Part shown: positions 1-7,852 of the stretch, piece by piece
How the letters are laid out: the number at the start of each line of letters is the position of its first letter
Position numbering within the stretch: the first letter of the stretch is position 1
Assembly: GCA_040766585.1 (NCBI GenBank)
Contig: JAXGQE010000006.1
Coordinates: forward strand, 62,001-126,000
Source: JAXGQE01 sp040766585
GTDB taxonomy: Bacteria; Bacillota; SLNR01
Length of the DNA: 64,000 nucleotides
Direction: 5' to 3'
The notes under the pieces: generated by a model
What the model was told of the DNA's origin: nothing
The model's input: the letters and a program-made list of their open reading frames with translations, nothing else
Database searches by the model: none
Made by a program: the position numbers and the translations under genes

Positions 1-417
1 CGCCATGTCTATGGCTACCGGGGCCAGTATCAAACCGATAATAATGATGATGGGTCCGGTAACAATGGGCGGGAAGAACCGGCGCACCCTTTCGACTCCC
101 ACCAGGCGGATAATCGCCGCCATCAGCAGATACACCGCTCCCACAGCCACCATGGATCCTGTGGCATATTCCAGACCGAATGCATCTCGAACGATGATGA
201 TGACTCCAATGAAGGCAAATGAACTACCCAGGAACACCGGTACTTTTCTACCCGTTATTAAGTGAAAGACGAGTGTACCAAAACCCGCAGTGAAAAGAGC
301 CACCGATGGATTCAACCCGGTGAGGAACGGAACCAACACTGTTGCCCCAAACATGGCAAAGACGTGCTGCAGCGATAGGATGAAACTCTGGATCGATAAA
401 TTCTCTGATGGTTTCAT
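1..417 (-). CDS. Uracil permease (NCS2 family), 5' part only
   Basis: The gene begins at the ATG at 417 behind an AGGAGGG ribosome site and runs off the left window edge after 139 codons. The visible part starts MKPSENLSIQSFILSLQHVF and continues with hydrophobic segments typical of NCS2 nucleobase:cation symporters, including FGATVLVPFLTGLNPSVALF and VPVFLGSSFAFIG. NCS2 proteins import uracil, xanthine or related bases at the cytoplasmic membrane. Assignment to uracil (pyrP/uraA) rests on the PyrR attenuator directly upstream, since PyrR controls pyrimidine genes. The C-terminal substrate-site motifs lie outside the window. Confidence 0.85.
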   Translation of the reverse strand, partial: MKPSENLSIQSFILSLQHVFAMFGATVLVPFLTGLNPSVALFTAGFGTLVFHLITGRKVPVFLGSSFAFIGVIIIVRDAFGLEYATGSMVAVGAVYLLMAAIIRLVGVERVRRFFPPIVTGPIIIIIGLILAPVAIDMA

Positions 418-470
418 GAGATCCCTCCTGAATGAATTGCACATCCTTCATCCTTGTGTGACATAAAAAA

Positions 471-545
471 CCTGCTTGCAAGGCAAGCAGGTTGAACCAG
501 ACTGTCACATCAATTCACCTTTGCAGCCTCACTGGACTGGATTAA
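471..545 (-). promoter_or_regulatory. PyrR-type pyrimidine attenuator
   Basis: On the minus strand a PyrR binding-loop match, AGTCCAGTGAGGCTGCAAAG, lies at about 519-538. It is followed by a perfect 9-bp terminator hairpin (483-491 with 471-479, 3-nt loop) and a T run at 465-470. In the family, UMP-bound PyrR stabilises the loop, prevents the antiterminator and lets the terminator form. Placement just before a nucleobase permease fits exactly. The pairing is seen directly; the PyrR assignment is by motif. Confidence 0.82.
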
Positions 546-565
546 AGGATCTGTGCTTTTTTATG

Positions 566-595
566 ATACTATCATATATGCATCTTTCTTGTCAA
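566..595 (-). promoter_or_regulatory. Promoter of the uracil permease gene
   Basis: Minus-strand -35 TTGACA (590-595) and -10 TAGTAT (566-571) are 18 bp apart, placing the start of transcription just upstream of the PyrR attenuator. Confidence 0.65.
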
Positions 596-681
596 TCCCA
601 TCTCTCTTATTCGGGCCTGTCGACAGATAAAAATTCGTTTCTACCTTCATGTCCTTCAACGAAGGACTGCCTGTAATCCTA

Positions 682-1341
682 TCAGGTATTTTCGTCCGGG
701 CCCAGACTTCTATAGAGAGTATAGCCAATGGGAAAATTCCCCTCGTCGGTCTTCCACAGGATCTCAACCCGTGTGACACCGATCCCGGTGGTAATATCTC
801 GCTTTTCGTAGTATTCGCTATCCTGATCCTGATACAGTACTGTGTACACAGTTCGGGCTCCCAATGATGACACATTTTCGATAGTGCATTCCAGAGTTCT
901 TTCCTGGCCATCTTCGTCAAGCTGAACCTGAGTCCATTGACTGCCCTGATCCAGAGGATACCGGATCAGTTCTAGTCTGTCAAAGATAGAGTCCATCATG
1001 ACCTCTTCACTCTTAATCTGAATGAGAGCCCCTTCCTCAATCAGGTACTCAATATCCACACGATAGTTCAAGTCAGATTCTCCATTGGACATATCGGCAA
1101 CATCACCGCTGATTCGATATCGGTACTGGCCTCCGGTTTTCTCTATGGCTTCTACTTGCATCACATGAAAGTATTCAGCAAATCCCTCATACATCCATAC
1201 AAAGCCAATCTCGCTGGGCAGCAGCACAGTCAATGCTTCATTCATTTCATCGGTACCATCATTCAAATTGCAGCCCGATGAAAGGACCAGAATCCCAATT
1301 AAGAGAGAAAGCAAGATGCATTTTTTCAATCTGCAGCTCAT
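682..1341 (-). CDS. Lipoprotein of unknown function
   Basis: About 219 residues. The N-terminus has basic residues, a hydrophobic stretch and the lipobox LSSGC, so export and lipid anchoring on the outer face of the membrane are expected. The mature part is acidic and predicted mostly beta (for example YRYRISGDVADMS, RTLECTIENVSS). No family was recognised. An AGAAGGGGG ribosome site best fits the ATG at 1341; in-frame GTG 1350 and ATG 1347 are too close to it. The gene stands alone, transcribed in the same direction as the permease upstream of which it lies. Confidence 0.7.
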   Translation of the reverse strand: MSCRLKKCILLSLLIGILVLSSGCNLNDGTDEMNEALTVLLPSEIGFVWMYEGFAEYFHVMQVEAIEKTGGQYRYRISGDVADMSNGESDLNYRVDIEYLIEEGALIQIKSEEVMMDSIFDRLELIRYPLDQGSQWTQVQLDEDGQERTLECTIENVSSLGARTVYTVLYQDQDSEYYEKRDITTGIGVTRVEILWKTDEGNFPIGYTLYRSLGPDENT

Positions 1342-1576
1342 TCCCATCACCCCCTTCTAAATCCATGGTCCGTAAACCCTCCCAAGGAAAAACCCTCACA
1401 TAAAACCATTGCTGGAAACCTAGTGTCTATGTACAAAAACCAGATTATATATCATCCTCAATATCCTCGTCCTCTTTTTCCCTACCCACATTAATTTGGC
1501 AATCCCAGTATCATTGTACGTATATTTTGACTTTCTTAAATTCAGTTTGTTCCATGAATGTATTTCGTAAAACAAA

Positions 1577-1605
1577 CAGCGAGACGGTTATTTTCCGTCT
1601 CGCTG
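1577..1605 (-). terminator. Rho-independent terminator after the BON-domain gene
   Basis: An 11-bp perfect stem (1577-1587 with 1595-1605) with a 7-nt loop is followed on the minus strand by a T-rich run. It lies about 17 bp past the stop of the 1622-2407 gene. Confidence 0.8.
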
Positions 1606-1621
1606 CTCTTTATTGAAACAA

Positions 1622-2407
1622 TTACATAATGCTCAGATGATTTTCAATATACTGTACGCCTTTGACTCCTTTTGCAGTTTCATAAGCAACTTTTTTATGC
1701 TGATCATTGGGCACAGTACCTTCCAGCAAATAAATACCGGTTTCACAACCGTCAGCAACTTTTACACTGACATTGGAAGCATCCAGAACAGGATGTTTCA
1801 TCAGTGCTTCTTTGATGTCGCCGATAATGAGAGCATTCTTGCTGCTGATGATGTATTTTTCCATCAGACTGTCGCAAGCTTTCACATCTCTTTTAACTTC
1901 CATGCTGGGAGCCACATTGCCAGGTTCTTTCATTTCACCAACTTCGAGCTCGTCAATAACATAGCCGACGCCCGGAATCGGATTTACGACTTCCTGAGCA
2001 ATCTTCTTGTCTTCTTCGGTCGGTACAGTACCGGTTAAGCGGAAAATCCCTTTTCTGCCTTTTACGCCGGCAATGGTAATCCCGGAAACATCCAGAGACG
2101 GATGTTCAAGAAGAGCTTTTTTCATTTCAGGAATCAGTTTCACGTTATGAGATGATGCCACCTGAATTTCCATAAGGCTGTCAAATTCGGGTTCCTTCAC
2201 AACCAGGTTGTTTACAACGTTGCAGATTTCTTCGTCGCACAGAGCAGTAACTTTTGCGGCTTCTTCTTTTTGACGCTGATCCAGAACAGTACCTGTCAGG
2301 TAGACAACTCCTTCACGTGTTTCCACATGAATTTTCGAACCTTCCAAAAACGGGGTTGATTCAACTTTTGACAGAACAATCGAGGTAAGTTCCTTATCCC
2401 TATCCAT
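1622..2407 (-). CDS. Protein with three BON domains
   Basis: 261 residues built from three repeats of about 75-80 residues, each with the BON pattern: a helix, then VYLTGTV or FRLTGTV or IYLLEGTVP, then a K-rich helix and a strand such as CNVVNNLVV or GVQYIENHLSI. Repeats fall at about 5-70, 85-155 and 185-260. BON domains bind phospholipid or other ligands and often occur in envelope-stress proteins. No signal peptide or membrane segment is visible, so a cytoplasmic or membrane-peripheral role is more likely. The start is ATG 2407 behind AGGGAGTGAG. The gene is monocistronic with its own terminator. Function beyond the fold is not known. Confidence 0.85.
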   Translation of the reverse strand: MDRDKELTSIVLSKVESTPFLEGSKIHVETREGVVYLTGTVLDQRQKEEAAKVTALCDEEICNVVNNLVVKEPEFDSLMEIQVASSHNVKLIPEMKKALLEHPSLDVSGITIAGVKGRKGIFRLTGTVPTEEDKKIAQEVVNPIPGVGYVIDELEVGEMKEPGNVAPSMEVKRDVKACDSLMEKYIISSKNALIIGDIKEALMKHPVLDASNVSVKVADGCETGIYLLEGTVPNDQHKKVAYETAKGVKGVQYIENHLSIM

Positions 2408-2890
2408 CTGCTCACTCCCTTTATTATTTTATATATAAGCACGCCGCTCGTCTCCCGGTAAATGGCAACCCTCATCCGCACTACCCTATGCAGGTACGGG
2501 AGTGATCGATTCATCGTACACCAATGAAGATCACCGGGAGACCGCATGCAACACTATTGTGTCTTTATTCGCTAATCAAAAGCCGATTCCTTCACAAAAA
2601 ACACGAAAAAACACAATATATTTGAATTTTCGGTATCTTTTCCATGGGTTTGATCAAAAAAAGAAGAAAAATATTTCTCTATCCCTACAATATTGGCAGA
2701 ATCTTCAGTAAATCAGTACAGATTAATGGTAGCAAAAATGTATGTGAATAGTCAATACACAATCCCAAGAAATTCAATCCTTTGAATCCATCATGGACGA
2801 TCAGGCAATTCATCAAGAGCCATACTGCCAGGATCCTCTGAGTGGAAGTCCGAAAAGAGCTGCAGCCTGCTATATAAGTATCATTTTCTA
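2408..2890. other. Intergenic stretch with no recognised gene
   Basis: AT-rich DNA between the BON-domain gene and the FMN-riboswitch promoter. I see no convincing ORF, RNA motif or repeat. It presumably holds the minus-strand promoter of the BON gene. Confidence 0.5.
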
Positions 2891-2893
2891 TGA

Positions 2894-2922
2894 TTGACAG
2901 GTCTTGGTCAAAGTGCTATTGT
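2894..2922 (+). promoter_or_regulatory. Promoter for the FMN riboswitch transcript
   Basis: TTGACA (2894-2899) and TATTGT (2917-2922) have an exact 17-bp spacer. The riboswitch starts about 25 nt downstream. Confidence 0.75.
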
Positions 2923-2945
2923 AAAATTGACAGATAAATAAATAA

Positions 2946-3085
2946 CCTTCGTGGTCGGGAGAAGTTCTGCTTCAAAGCCCAATCGGTGGTGATGCCTCTT
3001 CGAGAGGACAAGCCCATCAGCCCCAGCAGTTGATCCGGTTAGAATCCGGAGCCGTCAGTAGAGTCTGAATGGGAGAAGGTAACGG
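2946..3085 (+). promoter_or_regulatory. FMN riboswitch (RFN element)
   Basis: The conserved RFN blocks occur in order: ACCTTCGTGGTCGGG, CCCAATCGGTGGTGATGCC, AGCCC, GATCCGGTTAGAATCCGGAG, CCGTCAGTAGAGTCTGAATG and GGGAGAAGG. This is the FMN-sensing aptamer that controls riboflavin synthesis or uptake. A terminator hairpin follows at 3124-3157, so FMN binding should cause premature termination. The downstream gene encodes a riboflavin-type ECF S-component, which agrees with the ligand. Confidence 0.93.
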
Positions 3086-3123
3086 TTTGTTTTTATCCTA
3101 TGAAACAATCGTTATTTTTCAAA

Positions 3124-3157
3124 CACCCCGATCGATCTCGATCGGGATGTTTTTTTA
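3124..3157 (+). terminator. Expression-platform terminator of the FMN riboswitch
   Basis: CCCGATCG/CGATCGGG stem with an ATCT loop followed by seven T residues. It starts about 40 nt after the aptamer. Confidence 0.85.
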
Positions 3158-3447
3158 CCATCCGGGAATCACAAGGTCCAGTGCAGGAATCATCGTCTTG
3201 AGGGTCCGGAAGACAATCGGAACAAGATCAGGAATAGAACCATACGAATCCCAGCATCGCATTCAATCAAAACCATCCACCCTCTGAAAGGAGGCTGCAG
3301 GCAGGCGAAGATGACCCGTTGCATCAACCCAAGAATGAAACCATAAAAGAAGCCCAGAACGCCAAATATGGGCAATTCCTTCCACATCAGTCATCACTAT
3401 CTGTCTATTGGAATGGATTATGAGGTGAATGAGAGAGGAGAATGGAC

Positions 3448-3978
3448 ATGAATCACACAGATCAGAAAACAGCGTCAAATTCACATCAACTGCGAGCATT
3501 GGTTCTTACCGGTCTGCTTACCGCTTTAGTCTTTGTTGCAACCATGGCCCTGCATATCCCCAATGGAGTCGGCGGAGTTATCCATCTGGGCGACAGCATG
3601 ATTTTTATGGCAGCTATCGTGTTTGGTTGGAAGTACGGCGCAGTTTCCGGGTCTATCGGGGGGGCTATGTTCGATTTGATGACTCCTTATGCTGTGTACG
3701 CTCCGTATACATTTCTGATCAAAGCGGTTATGGGATTTGTGGTAGGAAACATCGCCTGGAGCGGCGGCCATAAAGGAAAGAATCTGTCCAGAAATATTGC
3801 GGCCATGATCGTCGGCGGTGTGGTTATGATTGTAGGGTACTATCTTGCGGAATGGGTTATCTACGGGAATGCGTATGCCCCCTTTGCATCGGTTGTCGGA
3901 AATGTGATCCAGGCTGGTGGCGGAACCATCATTGCCATCCCTCTGATTACAGCGCTGCGCAAAGTAAAATTCTTCTAA
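3448..3978 (+). CDS. ECF transporter S-component, probably riboflavin (RibU-like)
   Basis: 176 residues with five to six hydrophobic segments from about residue 20 on. Typical ECF-S sequences include GVIHLGDSMIFMAAIVFGWK and YAVYAPYTFLIKAVMGFVVG. The protein binds a vitamin in the membrane and works with a shared ECF T/A1/A2 module, not encoded here. The FMN riboswitch 360 bp upstream points to riboflavin as substrate. AGAGGAG fits ATG 3448 with 8-nt spacing better than the in-frame ATG 3442. About 290 bp of leader with no recognised content lies between the riboswitch terminator and the start. A bidirectional terminator follows. Confidence 0.85.
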   Translation: MNHTDQKTASNSHQLRALVLTGLLTALVFVATMALHIPNGVGGVIHLGDSMIFMAAIVFGWKYGAVSGSIGGAMFDLMTPYAVYAPYTFLIKAVMGFVVGNIAWSGGHKGKNLSRNIAAMIVGGVVMIVGYYLAEWVIYGNAYAPFASVVGNVIQAGGGTIIAIPLITALRKVKFF

Positions 3979-3988
3979 AAATAAAAAA

Positions 3989-4028
3989 ACTGCTCTTTGA
4001 GAACTCTTAAGAGGCCTCAAAGAGCAGT
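3989..4028. terminator. Bidirectional terminator
   Basis: Stem CTGCTCTTTGAG/CTCAAAGAGCAG with an A run before it and a T run after it. It sits between the convergent S-component and hydrolase genes. Confidence 0.88.
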
Positions 4029-4038
4029 TTTTTTTGTT

Positions 4039-4791
4039 CTAAAGGTTTCTTTTTAAGTATTCAATCACAATTTCGCGCATCCGCGGTCTTTCTGATATGA
4101 ACGAGTGATCCGATGCAATAGCCCAGTAAGAAGGATTGCTGGCATGCTTTTTACCGATGCTGAATACCTCATGCACTGGGACAAGAGGAAATGCATCATC
4201 CCCCGATGCTGAAACCATCATCAAAAACCGTCCATTCAGGAATTGGATTGTATCTCTCGGATTCCAGTGTACACTCGCCCATTTCCAACCGGTCATGAGT
4301 TCCTCCGGTGTCACATTATGCAGGGGAACCGCAAAGGATTCCATTACCTTCATCAACATGGCATCGTCGCGGGCAGTAAAATCTGCCAGAGGATCCAGTG
4401 CGACGATTCCTTTAATTTTGGGGCTAATCTTGGGAGAAATCAGACTTACCCATCCACCCAGGCTGTGTCCGACAACTCCTATTCGATCCTCGTCAATGTT
4501 CCATTTTTGCAGGAATTCGGCTGAAAACACTTCCTCGAAGACAGTCTCGGCATTGCCTGGAATTGTCTCAATCCGGTAATCTCCTTTGCTCCCCCAGCAC
4601 CCGTTATAGTTGGGTGTTACGACAGCAAACCCGTTTTCACGCAGGGCATAGGCCAGATCAATATTGGTCTCATTACCCGGAATGCCATGAAAAACAATCA
4701 CCAGAGGGCATTTTTCATTACCGTGGGGGCGAAGTACCCGCATATAAATACCACTATCGCCGATAAAATATCCTTCCGTTGCTCCGATCAT
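4039..4791 (-). CDS. Alpha/beta hydrolase (dienelactone hydrolase-like)
   Basis: 250 residues without a signal peptide, so cytoplasmic. The alpha/beta hydrolase landmarks are present: oxyanion-hole HGIPG (35-39), nucleophile elbow GHSLGG with Ser110, the acid-bearing SASGDDAFP around 194-202, and catalytic His229 in ASDHS. The substrate cannot be deduced. It is expressed in the same direction as the UspA gene 18 bp upstream, so a two-gene operon is likely. The family covers esterases, peptidases and dienelactone hydrolases. Confidence 0.83.
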   Translation of the reverse strand: MIGATEGYFIGDSGIYMRVLRPHGNEKCPLVIVFHGIPGNETNIDLAYALRENGFAVVTPNYNGCWGSKGDYRIETIPGNAETVFEEVFSAEFLQKWNIDEDRIGVVGHSLGGWVSLISPKISPKIKGIVALDPLADFTARDDAMLMKVMESFAVPLHNVTPEELMTGWKWASVHWNPRDTIQFLNGRFLMMVSASGDDAFPLVPVHEVFSIGKKHASNPSYWAIASDHSFISERPRMREIVIEYLKRNL

Positions 4792-4809
4792 TTTATTCCC
4801 TTCTTCCCT

Positions 4810-5241
4810 CTATTTCACAATCAGTACGTTCTTTTTACAGTGGTGAGCTACTCGGCTGCTGACACTTCCGAGAATAAACCCTGTGATACTTCCCAATCCT
4901 CGGCTCCCCAACACAATCAAGTCAAAGTCCCCTTCGTCGGCTGTTTCACAGATTACATCCGCAGGGTACCCTTTTCCCAATACAGTCTTTACTGTCAAAC
5001 CTTTTTCAGCAAAAAAGTCACTGGCTTTCTTCAAGATCTGTTTGACTGCCTTTTCAATGTCTTCCTGCAGGACAAACATATGACCGGACCCAAAGGTCTG
5101 ATCGCCAATGTAAAACTGCGTGTCTTGTGATACAGAAACAACCGTGATTTCTGCATCAAAGGCCTTTGCCAGATTCGCTGCCTCTTCCATTGCGTGTTTT
5201 GATTTTTCTGAACCATCTGTTGCAACCAGAATCTTCTTCAT
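4810..5241 (-). CDS. Universal stress protein, UspA family
   Basis: 143 residues, a single Usp domain. It opens with KKILVATDGSEKSKHAMEEA and ends with the nucleotide-binding motif G-2x-G-9x-GS (GSRGLGSITGFILGSVSS, 112-129), which marks the ATP-binding subclass. Usp proteins are cytoplasmic ATP-dependent switches induced under stress or starvation. The start ATG 5241 has the ribosome site AGGGGGTG. It probably heads an operon with the downstream hydrolase. Confidence 0.92.
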   Translation of the reverse strand: MKKILVATDGSEKSKHAMEEAANLAKAFDAEITVVSVSQDTQFYIGDQTFGSGHMFVLQEDIEKAVKQILKKASDFFAEKGLTVKTVLGKGYPADVICETADEGDFDLIVLGSRGLGSITGFILGSVSSRVAHHCKKNVLIVK

Positions 5242-5326
5242 TGTGGCACCCCCTGATAATGTCCATTCCTGATATCCTTATGTATTTTCGCTTTGCCACT
5301 CAGAATTTCCTTCATTCGAGTCCAGC

Positions 5327-5356
5327 AAAAGTAAAAGGCCTGCATATCTGCAGACC
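5327..5356 (-). terminator. Terminator after the SCP2-like gene
   Basis: On the minus strand GGTCTGCA/TGCAGGCC forms an 8-bp stem with a 4-nt loop, followed by TTTTACTTTT. Confidence 0.75.
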
Positions 5357-5365
5357 CATTGGGAC

Positions 5366-5743
5366 TTATGCCATTTTTGCTTTGGCTTTGGCCAGAGAAT
5401 TCATAATGCCCAACAAAGGCATATGTGCATACATATCTCTTTGAATTCGGATCTGGCCGCTCATGGCTGCATTGGTAGCATAGGAGTCAGAGCTGCCGGG
5501 ATCGCTGAGAATTCGATCCCATATTGTACTTTCAAAAGATACCACATCATCGGGATTTTCTGCCTTTCCAGCATACGCTTTCAGTGTTTTCCCTGTGGTA
5601 TCCAAAACCCATGAAACATCCATATCCGTAACTTCAATCTGCAGAACTTTCTCATACCGGGCTAGCTTCCTGTCCATATCCGGATCTTTGGCCGCTTCTT
5701 CAACCAGCTTCAGATTGTAATCCAAGTATTCTTGTTTGTCCAT
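5366..5743 (-). CDS. SCP2 sterol-binding-domain-like protein
   Basis: About 125 residues. The pattern of a predicted N-terminal helix, then beta strands (LQIEVTDMDVSWVLDTTG, KAYAGKAENPDDVVSFES) and helices ending in a lysine/alanine tail resembles the SCP2 lipid-binding fold often found in anaerobe acyl-CoA or phenylphosphate-type loci. The ATG at 5743 is preceded by GGAAGGGGGTGAG; the longer ORF from 5761 would start inside this ribosome site. No catalytic residues are expected. The family call is from overall pattern, so moderate. Confidence 0.55.
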   Translation of the reverse strand: MDKQEYLDYNLKLVEEAAKDPDMDRKLARYEKVLQIEVTDMDVSWVLDTTGKTLKAYAGKAENPDDVVSFESTIWDRILSDPGSSDSYATNAAMSGQIRIQRDMYAHMPLLGIMNSLAKAKAKMA

Positions 5744-5862
5744 CCGCTCACCCCCTTCCATTCTATCAGGATAAGGGTCTCGAAAACCTGGTTTCCAACG
5801 TCATTATATTCGAGCATGCCCAAAGTGTCAATGACCGTGAGTGAAATTTCATTGTTCTGCTG

Positions 5863-5891
5863 TTGACAATCTATTCAACAAATACTACACT
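5863..5891 (+). promoter_or_regulatory. Promoter of the XRE/S24-like regulator
   Basis: TTGACA (5863-5868), 17-bp spacer, TACACT (5886-5891). It directly abuts the palindrome at 5889-5912. Confidence 0.7.
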
Positions 5892-5912
5892 ATGGATAGA
5901 TCTATACATAGT
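5889..5912. promoter_or_regulatory. 24-bp palindromic operator overlapping -10/+1
   Basis: The 24-bp sequence pairs at 11 of 12 symmetric positions around a central AGATCT (5898-5903). The only mismatch is G5895 with A5906. It covers the end of the -10 box and the expected transcription start of the downstream HTH regulator, so autorepression by that regulator is the simplest reading. Confidence 0.65.
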
Positions 5913-5936
5913 ACTATATTGGAATGGGGGTACACA

Positions 5937-6686
5937 ATGCGCTACCATGAGATACTGGCCAAGATGATCCTCCACAGCGGTATGACACTCAGAGAGATCT
6001 CGGCAAAATGCCTGGATTTGGGTGTCAAGATCGATCCTTCCTACATCAGCAAACTGCAATCCGGCAATTACAATCCTGCTTCAGACGAAGTCAATTCTGT
6101 ATTGGCAGAAGTATGCCGTGAAAATCCAAAGGATCTTCTTTATGCCGCCTATTTTGAAAAAGCTCCTCCCACCATTCAGGAATTCATCACTCAACTGTTG
6201 GGCTTTTTCCGAAATACGGCCCAATCCCTCACCGAAAATGTCCCGCCGAAAATCGCCCAGATGATTCAACAGGAGTTCATCAACCTGACGGATCAGGAGC
6301 TGGTCCAGCGCATCCTTCAAGAGAAAGAAATTCTCAAGTTTCTATCTCGGCTGATTGCCAACAAAGACAGCGATCTGAATGAATTCAGTGAGTCATATCT
6401 GGATGAAATCAGCAAGAACCTGCTGGGAATCACAATGCCCGATCAGTCCATGGAGCCAGTTATTCCTGAAGGGGCGCGAATTCAGCTTCGCACGGAACCT
6501 TTGACTTCCGGGAGCATCTATGTCATCACGGTTCCCGATGGCAGAATGCTGGTCCGAAGGTGTGTTTTCCAAGATGGGAAAGCCATCCTGATTGCAGAGC
6601 ATAAAAAAGTATCTCCCGAATCATACCCGGTTGAAGCCATTGACTTTTCAGGAAAAGTCATATCCATGACCGTTTCCCTGGAATAA
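5937..6686 (+). CDS. XRE-type regulator with C-terminal S24/LexA-like domain
   Basis: 249 residues. An XRE helix-turn-helix lies at about 3-65 (LREISAKCLDLG, PSYISKLQSGNYNPASDE), then a helical linker, and from about 165 an S24-like fold (MPDQSMEPVIPEGARIQL, GSIYVITVPDGRMLVRR). In LexA/CI relatives Ser and Lys carry out self-cleavage. Here Ser171 is kept but the Lys position appears to be Arg207, so cleavage activity is doubtful. ATG 5937 follows GGGGG with good spacing; longer in-frame starts would place the promoter and operator inside the gene. Monocistronic, with its own promoter and operator. Confidence 0.82.
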   Translation: MRYHEILAKMILHSGMTLREISAKCLDLGVKIDPSYISKLQSGNYNPASDEVNSVLAEVCRENPKDLLYAAYFEKAPPTIQEFITQLLGFFRNTAQSLTENVPPKIAQMIQQEFINLTDQELVQRILQEKEILKFLSRLIANKDSDLNEFSESYLDEISKNLLGITMPDQSMEPVIPEGARIQLRTEPLTSGSIYVITVPDGRMLVRRCVFQDGKAILIAEHKKVSPESYPVEAIDFSGKVISMTVSLE

Positions 6687-6716
6687 AAAGAGGCAGCCAT
6701 CAGACTGCCCCTTTGT
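6683..6716. terminator. Bidirectional terminator
   Basis: Inverted repeat AGAGGCAG/CTGCCCCT with flanking A and T runs between two convergent genes. Confidence 0.7.
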
Positions 6717-6719
6717 ACC

Positions 6720-7850
6720 CTATTTCAGATTTCGGTGGGCTTCTTCCATCACTTCAGGAATATTGATCCCCTGGGGACAAGCCTCCAGACATTTTCCGCA
6801 GCGAATGCATCGATCGCCACCCTTTTGCTGATCCAGAAGCATTTTGTACTCCTGGGATCCGTCCCCTTCCATGTTGTATATAGCCGCTTGATTATAGACG
6901 GATATTACTGAAGGAATAGCGACCCCGGAAGGACACGGTTCACAGTACCCGCAGCCGGTACAGTTTACCTTAATCCTGCTTTGATATACTTTGCGAACTC
7001 GCTCGATAATATCCTTTTCCTCTGCTGTGAGGCTGTTGGGACTGGACCGCTGGAAAATAGATATATTCTCTTTCACCTGCTTCATGGAATTCATCCCGCT
7101 GAGAACACATTTGACATTCTCAAAATTGTATACCCATTTAAACGCCCACTCCACTGGACTTCTCTCTTCTCCGTACGAGCGCCAGATGTCCATAATATCT
7201 TCGGGAATTCGAGAAACCAGCCTGCCGCCGCGTAAAGGTTCCATGACAACAATGGGAATCTTTTTGTCTTCCGCATAGTGCAGTCCTTCCAGTCCGGCCT
7301 GGTACTCCACATCCATATAATTGAGCAGTATCTGACTCATACACCACTTTTTAGCATCGATAATTTCTTTGAAAGTTTGGACATCGTCGTGAAAAGAAAA
7401 GGACGGGAAGCGAATTTTCCCCCGTTTTACGGCACTGTCCAAAAACTCAAATACACCTAGTTTCAGTAAATCCGGCCATCTTTTCTTGTTCAACCCGTGG
7501 AGCAAATAGAAATCGATATAGTCCGTCTGCAGTTTCTTCAGCTGGATATCCAGATACCGCTCGAAATCACTTTCTTCTTTGATGAGCCATGTAGGCATTT
7601 TGGTGGCCAGGAACACTCTGGAGCGATGCCCCACCAGGGCCTCGCCCACAAAAGTCTCACTGTTTTCCTGGTGATACGGATAAGCTGTATCCACATAATT
7701 TACTCCGTGATCCAGGGCATAGTGCAGCATTTTTTCTGCTTCGTCCTTGTCGATCCGGGCATGGTCACCGCCCAATGTCGGCAGACGCATGCACCCGAAT
7801 CCCAAAGCCGATACTCGCACATTGATATTCTCCATCACTCGATACTCCAT
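6720..7850 (-). CDS. Aldo/keto reductase with two C-terminal 4Fe-4S clusters
   Basis: 376 residues. The AKR barrel fills about 1-290 with the tetrad Asp54, Tyr59, Lys84 and His118 (LLHGL). After it come two cysteine motifs, CTGCGYCEPCPSG and CIRCGKCLEACPQG, which bind 4Fe-4S clusters. These anaerobe AKRs are thought to reduce carbonyl compounds with electrons passing through the clusters; the substrate is unknown. AAGGAGGAG precedes ATG 7850. The gene starts 2 bp after the stop of the lipoprotein hydrolase gene, so the two are co-transcribed. Confidence 0.9.
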   Translation of the reverse strand: MEYRVMENINVRVSALGFGCMRLPTLGGDHARIDKDEAEKMLHYALDHGVNYVDTAYPYHQENSETFVGEALVGHRSRVFLATKMPTWLIKEESDFERYLDIQLKKLQTDYIDFYLLHGLNKKRWPDLLKLGVFEFLDSAVKRGKIRFPSFSFHDDVQTFKEIIDAKKWCMSQILLNYMDVEYQAGLEGLHYAEDKKIPIVVMEPLRGGRLVSRIPEDIMDIWRSYGEERSPVEWAFKWVYNFENVKCVLSGMNSMKQVKENISIFQRSSPNSLTAEEKDIIERVRKVYQSRIKVNCTGCGYCEPCPSGVAIPSVISVYNQAAIYNMEGDGSQEYKMLLDQQKGGDRCIRCGKCLEACPQGINIPEVMEEAHRNLK

Positions 7851-7852
7851 AG

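Noticed and set aside
5..265. Plus-strand ORF at the left edge
   Set aside because: It is the antisense shadow of the permease gene, which has a ribosome site, promoter and attenuator.
3190..3387. 65-codon hydrophobic ORF on the minus strand between the FMN riboswitch and its gene
   Set aside because: No ribosome site, no recognised family, and it lies antisense within a leader. Kept only as part of the gap remark.
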